A DNA stretch of 64,000 bases, from assembly GCA_023398495.1 (NCBI GenBank), contig JAEWSG010000005.1, forward strand, positions 74,412 through 138,411, given 5' to 3'. Shown here one piece after another: positions 17,740-25,793 of the stretch (the first letter of the stretch is position 1; every line of letters begins with the position of its first letter). The position numbers were made by a program, and so were the translations under genes. The notes below the pieces were generated by a model. It was not told the DNA's origin, ran no database searches, and saw only the letters and a list, made by a program, of their open reading frames with translations. Origin of the DNA: Bacillota bacterium. Its GTDB lineage: Bacteria; Bacillota; Clostridia; Acetivibrionales; Acetivibrionaceae.

Positions 17740-17771
17740 AAAAAAAAGAGCCGAATACATCGACTCTTTTT
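17740..17771 (-). terminator. Terminator of the GH5 cellulase gene
   Basis: On the minus strand AAAAAGAGTCGATG pairs with the following CGGCTCTTTTTTT around a short loop, 50 bp after the stop codon. Confidence 0.85.
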
Positions 17772-17820
17772 AAACACAGTGTTTTTTAACATTACTAATC
17801 TTATCACTACAAATGGTACG

Positions 17821-19503
17821 CTATTTATTGTTTTCTGCCGGAAATTTAGTTATTATTCCAAGTAATCGTTGTCTGATATATGCAAAATCAATAGCATTAA
17901 CTTGACCATTGTCATCTACATCAGCTGCTTCCTTATCAATTTCTTTATCGCTCTTGATGCCCAGCAATACCATTCTCAAAACTCCAAAGTCAATTGAATT
18001 GAAAGAGTTATCTCCATTGACATCACCATATTTAAACGTAGTAGTTGGCGTTTGTGTTGGTGAAGCTGTCGGAACTATGAGTGTTGGTGTCGGTGAAGTT
18101 GTCGGAATTATGCGTGTTGGCGTTGGTGTTGTATGTTTTGTCGGTGTTGGAAAAACCTGACCATTTACCTGACTTACAGATATACCGTTAGCACCAAGCG
18201 GAACTTTATGGTCAAGACCTACAAACTTACCCTCATGTTGCCACAATGCAGGTTTGAGCAGTGCATATTTTTCTTCATCCCAGGTAATAAAATCATGGGA
18301 TACAAGACCACCAGTGTCTCCTGAGTTTGCATTATAGCACCAGAATGTATGATGAATTCTGTTATCTACTATGTAATCACGAATTGCTTCCATCCATTTT
18401 TCATTTGGACCGCCATCCATAAATCCTCCCCATTCCCCAATCAGGAGAGGTGCAATACCATCTTCATATATAAACGCCCAGTTATCTTTCCAACAGTCAT
18501 TATATACTGATTCCCGAGTAAATCCATCATAAAACCATGATTGTTTAAACACCAGCGGACCGTAGTCGTGCGGCGAGTATACCAACTGCTTCTGATGTTC
18601 TCCTAAATCCAACGGCTTATCTTTTACCCCTCTTAAGTTTCCACCCCACCAGTTGGTATAATAATGGCTGGGCTGACCCCACGCATCTTTGGCAGTATAG
18701 TCATTACCTTCCTTTGGATATGTCTCCACACCTTCTACCATGATCAGTAAATTCGGATTGGCAGCAAGAACTCTCTTTGCACAAATTTCGGCTGCATGCT
18801 TCCAGTTGTTTACATCGGTGGAATCATCCCACTTTGCCATCATATCACTTGTTGGTGTACCATGAGGCTCATTCTCCAGGTCAAATGCAAGTATGGTATC
18901 ATCATTACGATACCTTTTAGCCATCCACTCCAAGGTTGATATCCACGTTTCAGTATTGTAAGTCCCATCATACCATACAGGATAAATATGACCCATAGCT
19001 TCAGATTTCGGACTATGTACATCAATCATTACCTTAATACCGACTTCTTTGCAGATATTCAATGCATAATCAAAAACCTCCAAACTATTAAGTCCATCAA
19101 GTTCAGGGTTTACAAAATCATTCAAACTGCCTGGCATTGGGGGTGTACCACTCTTCCATTTAGCTAAAATCTCTGTCGACACAGGTATTCTTAAGAAATT
19201 AATTCCTCTGTCAGCCATTCCCTCCAGTGCTGCTCTCATATTACAACTCCACACGCCATCAAAAACATTTGTGCCTGTGTTAAAGCCAAACCAGTTTGTA
19301 CCTGTCAGCCATACAGGCTTGCCTGACATATCAACAATCTGATTGCCCTTCACATGAAGCCAGTCGTCATTGCCAGCTGCTTCCTCCGCATTTACCACCA
19401 TAGAAACGTCAGGCAACAGCCCTTCAGATATGAAGTTTGAAGACAGTAGTGCTAATGCTGCCGATATAACAGCAAACCTCTTTACACCTTTCAAAAATCC
19501 CAT
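17821..19503 (-). CDS. Secreted GH5 cellulase with C-terminal dockerin (cellulosomal)
   Basis: A 560-residue extracellular enzyme. The ATG at 19503 follows GGGGGAGGAATTGTTTGTT; a TTG nine bases upstream is too close to the site. The signal peptide ends near residue 38. The GH5 barrel (about 46-430) has the acid/base Glu in LENEPHG (about E212) and the nucleophile in IGEWGGF (about E357). A Pro/Thr linker (about 452-488) precedes a dockerin with two Ca-binding repeats, DVNGDNSFNSIDF and DVDDNGQVNAIDF. The dockerin should dock the enzyme onto a cohesin of a scaffoldin. The nearest activity is endo-beta-1,4-glucanase (inferred from family). The recognition positions are Ser-Ile and Ala-Ile, not the Ser-Thr typical of C. 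thermocellum. Confidence 0.94.
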   Translation of the reverse strand: MGFLKGVKRFAVISAALALLSSNFISEGLLPDVSMVVNAEEAAGNDDWLHVKGNQIVDMSGKPVWLTGTNWFGFNTGTNVFDGVWSCNMRAALEGMADRGINFLRIPVSTEILAKWKSGTPPMPGSLNDFVNPELDGLNSLEVFDYALNICKEVGIKVMIDVHSPKSEAMGHIYPVWYDGTYNTETWISTLEWMAKRYRNDDTILAFDLENEPHGTPTSDMMAKWDDSTDVNNWKHAAEICAKRVLAANPNLLIMVEGVETYPKEGNDYTAKDAWGQPSHYYTNWWGGNLRGVKDKPLDLGEHQKQLVYSPHDYGPLVFKQSWFYDGFTRESVYNDCWKDNWAFIYEDGIAPLLIGEWGGFMDGGPNEKWMEAIRDYIVDNRIHHTFWCYNANSGDTGGLVSHDFITWDEEKYALLKPALWQHEGKFVGLDHKVPLGANGISVSQVNGQVFPTPTKHTTPTPTRIIPTTSPTPTLIVPTASPTQTPTTTFKYGDVNGDNSFNSIDFGVLRMVLLGIKSDKEIDKEAADVDDNGQVNAIDFAYIRQRLLGIITKFPAENNK

Positions 19504-19672
19504 AACAAACAATTCCTCCCCCTAAATATTTACTTTATTGTAAGCCTAAGCTCATCAAACCATATACAAAAATAGAGTTTTTACAAATCTCAATACTCCA
19601 AAGAAATTATGTTATAATTATTCGATTTCTTCTTCATTTTTTGGGGACACAGTATAATTTGATATGAAATGC

Positions 19673-19700
19673 TTGTCAGAGACTTTTATTGTGCTATAAT
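19673..19700 (+). promoter_or_regulatory. Promoter of metF
   Basis: TTGTCA (19673-19678), a 16-bp spacer and TATAAT (19695-19700), 39 bp upstream of the metF ATG. Confidence 0.7.
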
Positions 19701-19738
19701 AACACTTAAAGTATCTATTATGTGTGAGGGAGGCAAAA

Positions 19739-20605
19739 ATGAATATTATTGAGCTTTTTAAGAGAAAAAAAACGGTAATTTCCTTTGAAATATTCCCGCC
19801 AAAACTTGATACCCCTATTGAATCTATTTTTGATACATTGGCTAAATTTAAAGAGTTAAATCCAGACTTTATAAGTGTTACTTACGGTGCAGGAGGAAGT
19901 GCAAAGGACAGAACCATTGAAATAGCGTCAAAGATTAAGAATGAATACTCCATTGAAAGCATGGCACACCTCACATGTGTAGGACACTCAAAAGAAGAAA
20001 TTGATAAACTTCTTGCATCACTACACAACAACAATTTAGAAAATGTCCTTGCTCTTCGGGGAGATCCTCCAATAAATGAGCCGGACTTTGACTTTTCGAA
20101 AAATGTTTTTAAATACGCAAATGAACTAATATCATATATCAAAAGCAAAAATAATTTTTGTATATCAGCTGCTGCCTATGTTGAAGGTCATATAAACAGT
20201 ATTCGTTTAAAAGACGACCTTATATATCTTAAGCAAAAAGTGGATACAGGTGTTGACTTTCTTGTGACACAATTATTTTTTGAAAACAGGAATTTTTATG
20301 ATTTCTTAGATAAAACTTGTGCAATTGGTATCAATTGTCCCATAACACCAGGCATTATGCCGGTCTTTAAGGCAGAGCAAATTAAGAGAATTGCCTCTCT
20401 TTGCGGAGCATCAATACCAGCAAAACTAGTGTTATTGATGGATAAGTATGGAAGCAACGATGAAGACATGAGAAAAGCCGGAATAGACTATGCCAGTTCA
20501 CAAATCCGCAATCTAATTGATAATGGCGTTGACGGAATACACCTGCTAACAATGAACAGGCCTAAATCCACAAAGGAAATACTCCAAAATGTGGGCATTC
20601 TATAA
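19739..20605 (+). CDS. metF: Methylenetetrahydrofolate reductase (MetF type)
   Basis: A 288-residue flavoenzyme of the MTHFR family, reducing 5,10-methylene-THF to 5-methyl-THF for methionine synthesis or one-carbon metabolism. Motifs include VISFEIFPPKL at the start, FISVTYGAGGSAKDRT, AHLTCVGHS, NVLALRGDPP, FLVTQLFFEN and the C-terminal GIHLLTMNRP. The ATG at 19739 follows GAGGGAGGCAAAA; an in-frame GTG 15 bases upstream lies within this site. It is monocistronic, with a terminator after it. Confidence 0.95.
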   Translation: MNIIELFKRKKTVISFEIFPPKLDTPIESIFDTLAKFKELNPDFISVTYGAGGSAKDRTIEIASKIKNEYSIESMAHLTCVGHSKEEIDKLLASLHNNNLENVLALRGDPPINEPDFDFSKNVFKYANELISYIKSKNNFCISAAAYVEGHINSIRLKDDLIYLKQKVDTGVDFLVTQLFFENRNFYDFLDKTCAIGINCPITPGIMPVFKAEQIKRIASLCGASIPAKLVLLMDKYGSNDEDMRKAGIDYASSQIRNLIDNGVDGIHLLTMNRPKSTKEILQNVGIL

Positions 20606-20617
20606 CTAAAATAAAAA

Positions 20618-20645
20618 AGTCTGTTTTTTTAACAAACTTTTAAAT
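20618..20645. terminator. Terminator after metF
   Basis: AAAAAGTCTGTT and AACAAACTTTT form a short stem; it is A/T-flanked on both strands. A near-identical hairpin lies at 35079-35106. Confidence 0.7.
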
Positions 20646-20734
20646 ATATTGTTCCGCTGTTTGCGACAGCGGGCAATATAACTTTAATTGCGGGCACAAC
20701 TGCGGTGCAGGTTACTCATATTCCTTTTTGACCG

Positions 20735-21568
20735 TTATGCCAAGGATTTCATTAGCTCATCAAAACTTATCTCTGCGTCAAACCTTGACATATTGTCAAT
20801 AATCTCCTGCTCGGTAAAAACTTTTGCAAGTTTCATGTCTTCATCTAGTACATATATTATATGAAATCTGTCAAAGTCCATATCTTTAAGAATGTCTCCT
20901 AATCGCATGGATTTAATGACTACCAATTCTCTGCCTGGATATATTCCCTTTCTAAGAAATCTGGAACGTTTGTAAACAAGGTTTTTGATGTTCATAAAAT
21001 ATACCTCCGACTCCTCATATTTTAAAAAATGAAAAATGTAACTCCCTAAAAAGATTAAGCTGAAGTTGTAAATATTGCCATAGAACTGAATTATGCCTGA
21101 AATAATAATAAGCAATCCCAGCCCTTTTGACACTATCCTGGAGTATTTATACGCTTTAAACAAACCTATCCGTGATGTGAGGATATCTCTTAATATCCTG
21201 CCTCCATCAAGAGGTAACACCGGAAGCATGTTAAATACTGCTAAGAATACATTAACTAAGATAAAAAAACGCATATTATCTGATCCATGCAAATAATATG
21301 TGTTTATCAGAAAACACATCAAAAATATCAGTAAATTAATGAAAGGACCGCTTATATTAATAAGGAGCGAATTAGCATCATTATAAAAATCGTCCTGAAA
21401 AACAGCGTTTAATCCTATTGGAAATATCTTTAGAGAATCCAGCTTTACACCCTGTACTACCGAAGCTGTTATATGAGCTGCCTCGTGAATTATAAGAGCT
21501 GCAAAGGTTTCCAGATACTTATAATGGTAATTAAAAAAAAGCATTATCACAAAAACAACAAAGAACAT
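20735..21568 (-). CDS. spoIVFB: SpoIVFB-like intramembrane metalloprotease (M50, site-2 protease)
   Basis: Reported from the first ATG (277 aa). It is a polytopic membrane zinc protease with LIIHEAAHI (HExxH) and NMLPVLPLDGGRIL (third zinc ligand), then a CBS-like C-terminal part with the unusual motif EEIIDNMSRFD. In Bacillus, SpoIVFB cleaves pro-sigma-K in the mother cell. It is 116 bp downstream of spoIVFA by this start. The reading frame stays open upstream to an ATT at 21614-21616 preceded by GGTGAGG, and the added residues (KKPFKIEIDP) match the usual start of the family, so the true protein may be 293 aa (see findings). There is no ribosome-binding site before the ATG. Confidence 0.9.
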   Translation of the reverse strand: MFFVVFVIMLFFNYHYKYLETFAALIIHEAAHITASVVQGVKLDSLKIFPIGLNAVFQDDFYNDANSLLINISGPFINLLIFLMCFLINTYYLHGSDNMRFFILVNVFLAVFNMLPVLPLDGGRILRDILTSRIGLFKAYKYSRIVSKGLGLLIIISGIIQFYGNIYNFSLIFLGSYIFHFLKYEESEVYFMNIKNLVYKRSRFLRKGIYPGRELVVIKSMRLGDILKDMDFDRFHIIYVLDEDMKLAKVFTEQEIIDNMSRFDAEISFDELMKSLA

Positions 21569-21684
21569 AGGGTCAATTTCTATTTTAAAAGGTTTTTTGA
21601 CAATTTGTATAAAAATACTTATGCCTCACCGCCTTTCTAATGTCTGAAACAGTTATAGGATTCTCTCTAAACACTCTTGATGAA

Positions 21685-22674
21685 TTAAGGAGTATCCGAA
21701 AGTGTAACATAGTCAAGAGGGTTAACCGGCTCATTATCCTTTCTTACTTCAAAGTGTAAATGCGGACCTACAGCTGCTCCGGTGCATCCTACTTCTGCTA
21801 TAACATCCCCTTTATTAACCTTTTGACCTTTACTTACAAGTAGTTTTGAACAATGGGCATATAATGTTGTTAATCCATCAACATGTTTTATTTTTACATA
21901 ATTCCCATACGTTTCTTCTTCGTCAGCTTCTAGTACCTCTCCATCATATGCAGCTTTAATAGGTGCCCCGCTTTGAGCCTCTATGTCAATTCCCTTATGA
22001 AATAATATTGTATTTTTTATAGGATGCAGTCTTTCTCCATAAAAAGATCCTATAATTCCTCCAATAGGTATTATAAATGAATATCCTGCACCTCCAAAAA
22101 TTTGTTCACTGTCAACATTATCATCTTCAAGCGGCTCCTGTGATTCCTGTTCAATTTCATCTTCTGTACTCTTATCCAAACCATTATCATATTCCATGCT
22201 TTCTACCAAAGATCCTTCATCAGTAAATACCGCACTTACAGGCTCAAGATCCTCTTTAAAACTTTCCTCGGCTTCATTTCCCTTTGAAACACTGTTACCG
22301 GATACGTCTTTGCCCAAATCTTTACTAGTATCTCCCGTCAAACCATCTCCACCAATTTCTTCGTTTCCGTTTGTAATGTTGTTAAACACACTTTGCACAC
22401 TCTTAACTCCACCAAAAATACTTTTTAGATCAATGTCATATGCTAAAGCACCTTTTATTTTGTTTTCCAGAAAAATAGTTTGCACAGTGTCAATCTTTAT
22501 AACTGCTGCTATTATAGCAAAAATCACCATACCCGCCAACATCTGTCTCAGTACTTTTATAAGCAGCTTTCGGGCAAAATCATCCTTTAGTCTTCTACTC
22601 CTCTTTAATTTCTTTTTTGTCTGCTGACCTGTAAATTGTCTTGAGTACCTTGGTCTATAAACTATATCGTCCAT
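21685..22674 (-). CDS. spoIVFA: SpoIVFA-like M23/LytM-domain protein
   Basis: A 329-residue protein with a basic N-terminus, one transmembrane segment (about 46-64) and an acidic low-complexity linker (about 95-195). A C-terminal LytM (peptidase M23) domain shows FYGERLHPI, HKGIDIEAQSG, LYAHCSKL and GPHLHFEVR. The LytM zinc ligands H..D and HLH appear present, so catalytic activity cannot be excluded. In Bacillus, SpoIVFA scaffolds and inhibits SpoIVFB. Its position directly upstream of the M50 protease supports this identity. The ATG follows AGAGGTGTTTTAACG. Confidence 0.85.
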   Translation of the reverse strand: MDDIVYRPRYSRQFTGQQTKKKLKRSRRLKDDFARKLLIKVLRQMLAGMVIFAIIAAVIKIDTVQTIFLENKIKGALAYDIDLKSIFGGVKSVQSVFNNITNGNEEIGGDGLTGDTSKDLGKDVSGNSVSKGNEAEESFKEDLEPVSAVFTDEGSLVESMEYDNGLDKSTEDEIEQESQEPLEDDNVDSEQIFGGAGYSFIIPIGGIIGSFYGERLHPIKNTILFHKGIDIEAQSGAPIKAAYDGEVLEADEEETYGNYVKIKHVDGLTTLYAHCSKLLVSKGQKVNKGDVIAEVGCTGAAVGPHLHFEVRKDNEPVNPLDYVTLSDTP

Positions 22675-22845
22675 CGTTAAAACACCTCTTTTTCCTTAAT
22701 CTGTTTCTTAAATGCCTATTAATTGTCAATGCTCCTTAATGTGTCTTCCCCTGCATAATTTTTAGTACTAGTGAAGGAAATGCCCCCGAAACAGATGCAA
22801 GCTATATTTTGTTTCTTTAGTAAAGCATATACTTAAATGGTTTTA

Positions 22846-22944
22846 TAGCTGGAAAACTCTAAAACCAAAATTAAAGGACGTTTTTTATCTAAACCAGAAA
22901 AAGTTTGGGTTCTATACAGATTTAACTTTAGTGTACGTTATCTA
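22846..22944 (-). repeat. Family B MITE-like element, 99 bp, copy 1
   Basis: It is flanked by TA on both sides (22844-22845 and 22945-22946). It starts TAGCTGGAAAACTC and ends GTACGTTATCTA, and it is the same length as the copy at 52944-53042. It lies next to a family A element in the 587-bp gap between spoIVFA and mgsA. Confidence 0.8.
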
Positions 22945-23046
22945 TATAAATCACGAAAATGATTATACATAGGAAAATTTGATTTTCGTGATATTGTATT
23001 AATGAAATTGAAGCCCGATGTAAAATCTTTATCAAGTTCAATATAT
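22942..23046 (-). repeat. Family A dispersed repeat, full copy (reverse)
   Basis: It is the reverse complement of the 6304-6408 element, with CATCGGGCTTCAATTTCATT in the middle. It forms a near-tandem pair with 23089-23191. Confidence 0.8.
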
Positions 23047-23088
23047 ATATTAGATTATATTTAATAAGAAAAGTAAATATTACAGCTC

Positions 23089-23191
23089 CTATACAAATCG
23101 TGAAAATGATTTTACAAGGAAAATTGAATTTTAACGATAATAAATCAAGGAAATTAAAGCCCGATGTGAAATCATTATCAAGTTCAATATA
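23089..23191 (-). repeat. Family A dispersed repeat, full copy (reverse)
   Basis: The second of two tandem reverse copies, separated by about 42 bp. Together with the family B copy it fills most of the spoIVFA-mgsA gap. The open frames here (for example 22928-23215) are repeat-derived and not genes. Confidence 0.8.
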
Positions 23192-23261
23192 GCAAAAAAC
23201 TACTTTGAAAAACATAACAAAACCCCCCCAAATTTAATGGGGAGGTTAACCTTCCAGCTAT

Positions 23262-23657
23262 TTATTTTCCAATTATCTCACGCCAATCCAAGTCTCCTCT
23301 TTCAAGACCTCTTATCAGCATTTCTGCAGTACCCAGATTTGTTGCAAAAGGAATATTATTGATATCACATGATCTTAAGAGAGAACTTATATCAGGCTCA
23401 TGAGATTGTGCTGTTACAGGATCCCTGAAAAACAACACAAGATCCAACTCATTATATGCGGCCCTCGCACTAATCTGCTGTTCACCCATCAAACCTGGTG
23501 AGAGCTTTTGAACATTAAGTCCTGTCGCCTCTATAATAATGGCTCCTGTTGTACCTGTGGCAAACAAATTGTGATTTTTCAGTATGCCCCTGTAGGCTAT
23601 ACAAAATGAGGCCATCAATTCTTTCTTTTTGTCGTGAGCTATTAATGCAATATTCAT
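23262..23657 (-). CDS. mgsA: Methylglyoxal synthase
   Basis: A 131-residue methylglyoxal synthase, converting dihydroxyacetone phosphate to methylglyoxal and phosphate. It has ALIAHDKKKELM at the start, TGTTGAII, SPGLMGEQQISA, VLFFRDPVTAQSHEPDI and CDINNIPFATNLGTAE, with the catalytic aspartates and the histidine in the usual places. The length is normal. It sits between minE and spoIVFA on the same strand. Confidence 0.96.
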   Translation of the reverse strand: MNIALIAHDKKKELMASFCIAYRGILKNHNLFATGTTGAIIIEATGLNVQKLSPGLMGEQQISARAAYNELDLVLFFRDPVTAQSHEPDISSLLRSCDINNIPFATNLGTAEMLIRGLERGDLDWREIIGK

Positions 23658-23706
23658 TGTAAATCCATCCAGTACTTAAAATAAGGTATAAATTACTAAA
23701 ACATTA

Positions 23707-23991
23707 TCATTTTCCGCTATTCTTTACATTCCTGATAGGTATATTCGCAACCAAAGCCGGAACTATACGGTCACCCTCTTCACTTTTTGTCCTGGTCATC
23801 TGTATGTCAAGCGTGTCTTCATCTATATCCATATAATTGGATATTACCTTGATGATTTCTCCTTTAACCATCTCCAAAAACTGAGGAGAGACATTTGCCC
23901 TGTCATGGATTAGTACTAGCTTCAGTCGTTCCTTTGCAAAGTCTTTAGAATTTTTAGACCTGCCAAATATCTTCGATAAATCTAGCAACAT
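23707..23991 (-). CDS. minE: Cell division topological specificity factor MinE
   Basis: A 94-residue MinE. The N-terminal part contains an amphipathic membrane-binding region (LLDLSKIFG) and the MinD-contact stretch AKERLKLVLIHDRANVSP; the C-terminal dimerisation domain follows. It stimulates the MinD ATPase and places the division site. It is 15 bp downstream of minD. Its presence with MinC and MinD implies pole-to-pole oscillation, as in other clostridia with MinE. Confidence 0.95.
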   Translation of the reverse strand: MLLDLSKIFGRSKNSKDFAKERLKLVLIHDRANVSPQFLEMVKGEIIKVISNYMDIDEDTLDIQMTRTKSEEGDRIVPALVANIPIRNVKNSGK

Positions 23992-24006
23992 AATTCTCCT
24001 CCTTAA

Positions 24007-24807
24007 TTAATTTGCTCTTAATCCAAATAACTTTTTAAGCTTAAACATTATGCCTTCTTCCATTTCAAGATTAAGTATAGGTACATTTTCGCCAAGAATT
24101 CTTCTGGTTATGCTTCTATAGGCCTCTCCTGCAAGAGATTTAGTGTCTGTCACCGCAGGTTCTCCCCTGTTGGTCGAAACAATGATCTTTTCATCATCAG
24201 GAACAACTCCGATTAAATCAATAGCAAGTATGTCAATAATATCGTCAATAGACATCATATCTCCACGCTTTACCATATCGGGCCTTACTCTGTTTATAAG
24301 CAGTTTAGGGTTTCTCAGCTCATTAGCTTCAAGTAATCCGATTATTCTGTCGGCATCTCTTACGGCTGAAACTTCAGGCGTAGTAACTACTATAGCCTTG
24401 CTTGCTCCGGCAATAGCATTTTTAAAACCCTGTTCAATGCCGGCGGGACAGTCAACCAATATAAAATCATATTCCTGCTTCAACTCGTCTGTAAGCTTAA
24501 CCATCTGCTCAGGATTAACAGCAGATTTGTCTCTGGTCTGCGCAGCCGGCAATAAATGAAGTCCTTCATAACGCTTGTCCTTAATCAAGGCTTGCTTAAT
24601 TCTGCAAGTACCTTCTATTACATCAACAAGATCATATACTATCCTGTTTTCCAACCCCATAACAACATCCAGATTTCTTAATCCTATATCTGTATCAAGC
24701 AAAACAACTTTTTTACCTTGAAGTGCCAATCCGGTTCCAATGTTAGCCGTTGTTGTGGTCTTTCCTACACCACCCTTGCCTGAAGTTATTACAATAACCT
24801 CGCCCAT
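24007..24807 (-). CDS. minD: Septum site-determining protein MinD
   Basis: A 266-residue ParA-type ATPase that recruits MinC to the membrane. The deviant Walker A SGKGGVGKTTT comes at residues 8-18, DTDIGLRNLDVVMGLENR follows, and VDCPAGIEQGF is the Walker B region. The C-terminal amphipathic helix (MFKLKKLFGL) is the membrane-targeting sequence. The start ATG at 24807 follows GGGAGGTAGACAT, which excludes an upstream ATG at 24825. Confidence 0.96.
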   Translation of the reverse strand: MGEVIVITSGKGGVGKTTTTANIGTGLALQGKKVVLLDTDIGLRNLDVVMGLENRIVYDLVDVIEGTCRIKQALIKDKRYEGLHLLPAAQTRDKSAVNPEQMVKLTDELKQEYDFILVDCPAGIEQGFKNAIAGASKAIVVTTPEVSAVRDADRIIGLLEANELRNPKLLINRVRPDMVKRGDMMSIDDIIDILAIDLIGVVPDDEKIIVSTNRGEPAVTDTKSLAGEAYRSITRRILGENVPILNLEMEEGIMFKLKKLFGLRAN

Positions 24808-24994
24808 ATGTCTACCTCCCGCCATATATTCACGAAAACGCTATTTCAAAGCATAGATTTGAAAACATTTTCCACAATTTAGTCTGAATGAATAAATACA
24901 TATTGTATATAAATTCAATTTTGATCATTAATAACACTATATATTTCTTTTTATCATTTGTCAATTCTTCATTAATCATTACCGGACACATAAT

Positions 24995-25675
24995 CTATCT
25001 CGCAGGTAAATATCTGTCAATGTATACAATATCATCCTTTATATATGCCATTTCAGGTATAAACTGCCCCCCATTATCTTTTTCGTCGGGAGAACGTGTT
25101 ATTACGTCAGCAATCCTAAGTTGTGTTGGCTGAAGATTCAGTGCTACCACTATTGCTTCCTTGTTGCCATTTGCTCCGGCATGCACAATACCTCTTAACG
25201 AGCCCATAATTACAACATTTCCAGTTGCAACTATTTCTGCTCCAGGATTCACATCACCGATTACAACCAGATTACCGTCAAAATTGATTAACTGCCCCGA
25301 TCTTACGGTGCCCCTGTAGAATTTAGTCATTCCCTCTTCCAGTCCCTTAAAAAAGAAATTGCTCATTCTGATTTTTGCATGTGGTTGTGAATGTGGCTCA
25401 ACCTCTAGTTTTGGCGGCTCTTCTGTGTCCATTTCAATTCCTGTTATTTTGGCTCCGCTCTTATTCTGGAGAAGCTGAAAAACTTTTTCTTCTTCAGCAA
25501 ATGACAGCTTTTTGCCCCTGTACTTGACTAATAGCGTAGCACCCTTAAAAAACTTTCCAGCAGATAAAACTTTTTCCTCCATCTGACTTAATATCTCATC
25601 AAACTCAACTTCTTCCTTCATAATAATTGTGAGACAGTTTAAAGAACCTTTAAAAACCACACTGCCTTCGTTCAT
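24995..25675 (-). CDS. minC: Septum site-determining protein MinC
   Basis: A 226-residue inhibitor of FtsZ assembly. It has the N-terminal MinC_N domain (about 1-100) and the C-terminal beta-helix MinC_C (about 115-220), with YRGTVRSGQLINFDGNLVVIGDVNPGAEI and GSLRGIVHAGANGN, the typical repeats. It lies directly upstream of minD, separated by 187 bp. Part of the min system, located after PBP2 and mreBCD. Confidence 0.94.
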   Translation of the reverse strand: MNEGSVVFKGSLNCLTIIMKEEVEFDEILSQMEEKVLSAGKFFKGATLLVKYRGKKLSFAEEEKVFQLLQNKSGAKITGIEMDTEEPPKLEVEPHSQPHAKIRMSNFFFKGLEEGMTKFYRGTVRSGQLINFDGNLVVIGDVNPGAEIVATGNVVIMGSLRGIVHAGANGNKEAIVVALNLQPTQLRIADVITRSPDEKDNGGQFIPEMAYIKDDIVYIDRYLPAR

Positions 25676-25793
25676 TTATATTAACCCCCATTGCATTAAT
25701 TTATATTTATTTTTACTTTGACTATATTTAGGAAGACGCAAACTATTACTTCCTCTGATATTTTTGCTTAAAACCAACTGACTTTTACACTCT

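Larger units (their letters stand above)
17174..17820. other. Intergenic region between the VWA gene and the GH5 cellulase
   Basis: A 647-bp AT-rich gap. It holds a family F element (17487-17557), the cellulase terminator (17740-17771) and a partial direct repeat GCGTATACGAGCGTAT near 17664-17679 that contains the palindrome CGTATACG. I see no credible coding frame and no known riboswitch. Confidence 0.6.

Noticed and set aside
17174..17820. Possible c-di-GMP riboswitch upstream of the VWA gene
   Set aside because: I looked for the GEMM conserved blocks on the minus strand and did not find them.
22928..23215. Open frame of 95 codons in the spoIVFA-mgsA gap
   Set aside because: It is made entirely of the family A tandem copies; composition and absence of a ribosome-binding site argue against coding.
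24143..24559. 138-codon frame opposite minD
   Set aside because: It is a shadow of minD, on the antisense strand, with Ser/Leu/Ile-biased composition and no ribosome-binding site.
24826..24870. cre-like (CcpA) site upstream of minD
   Set aside because: CGAAAACGCTATTTC partly fits, but the TG and CA positions fail, and there is no carbon gene there.
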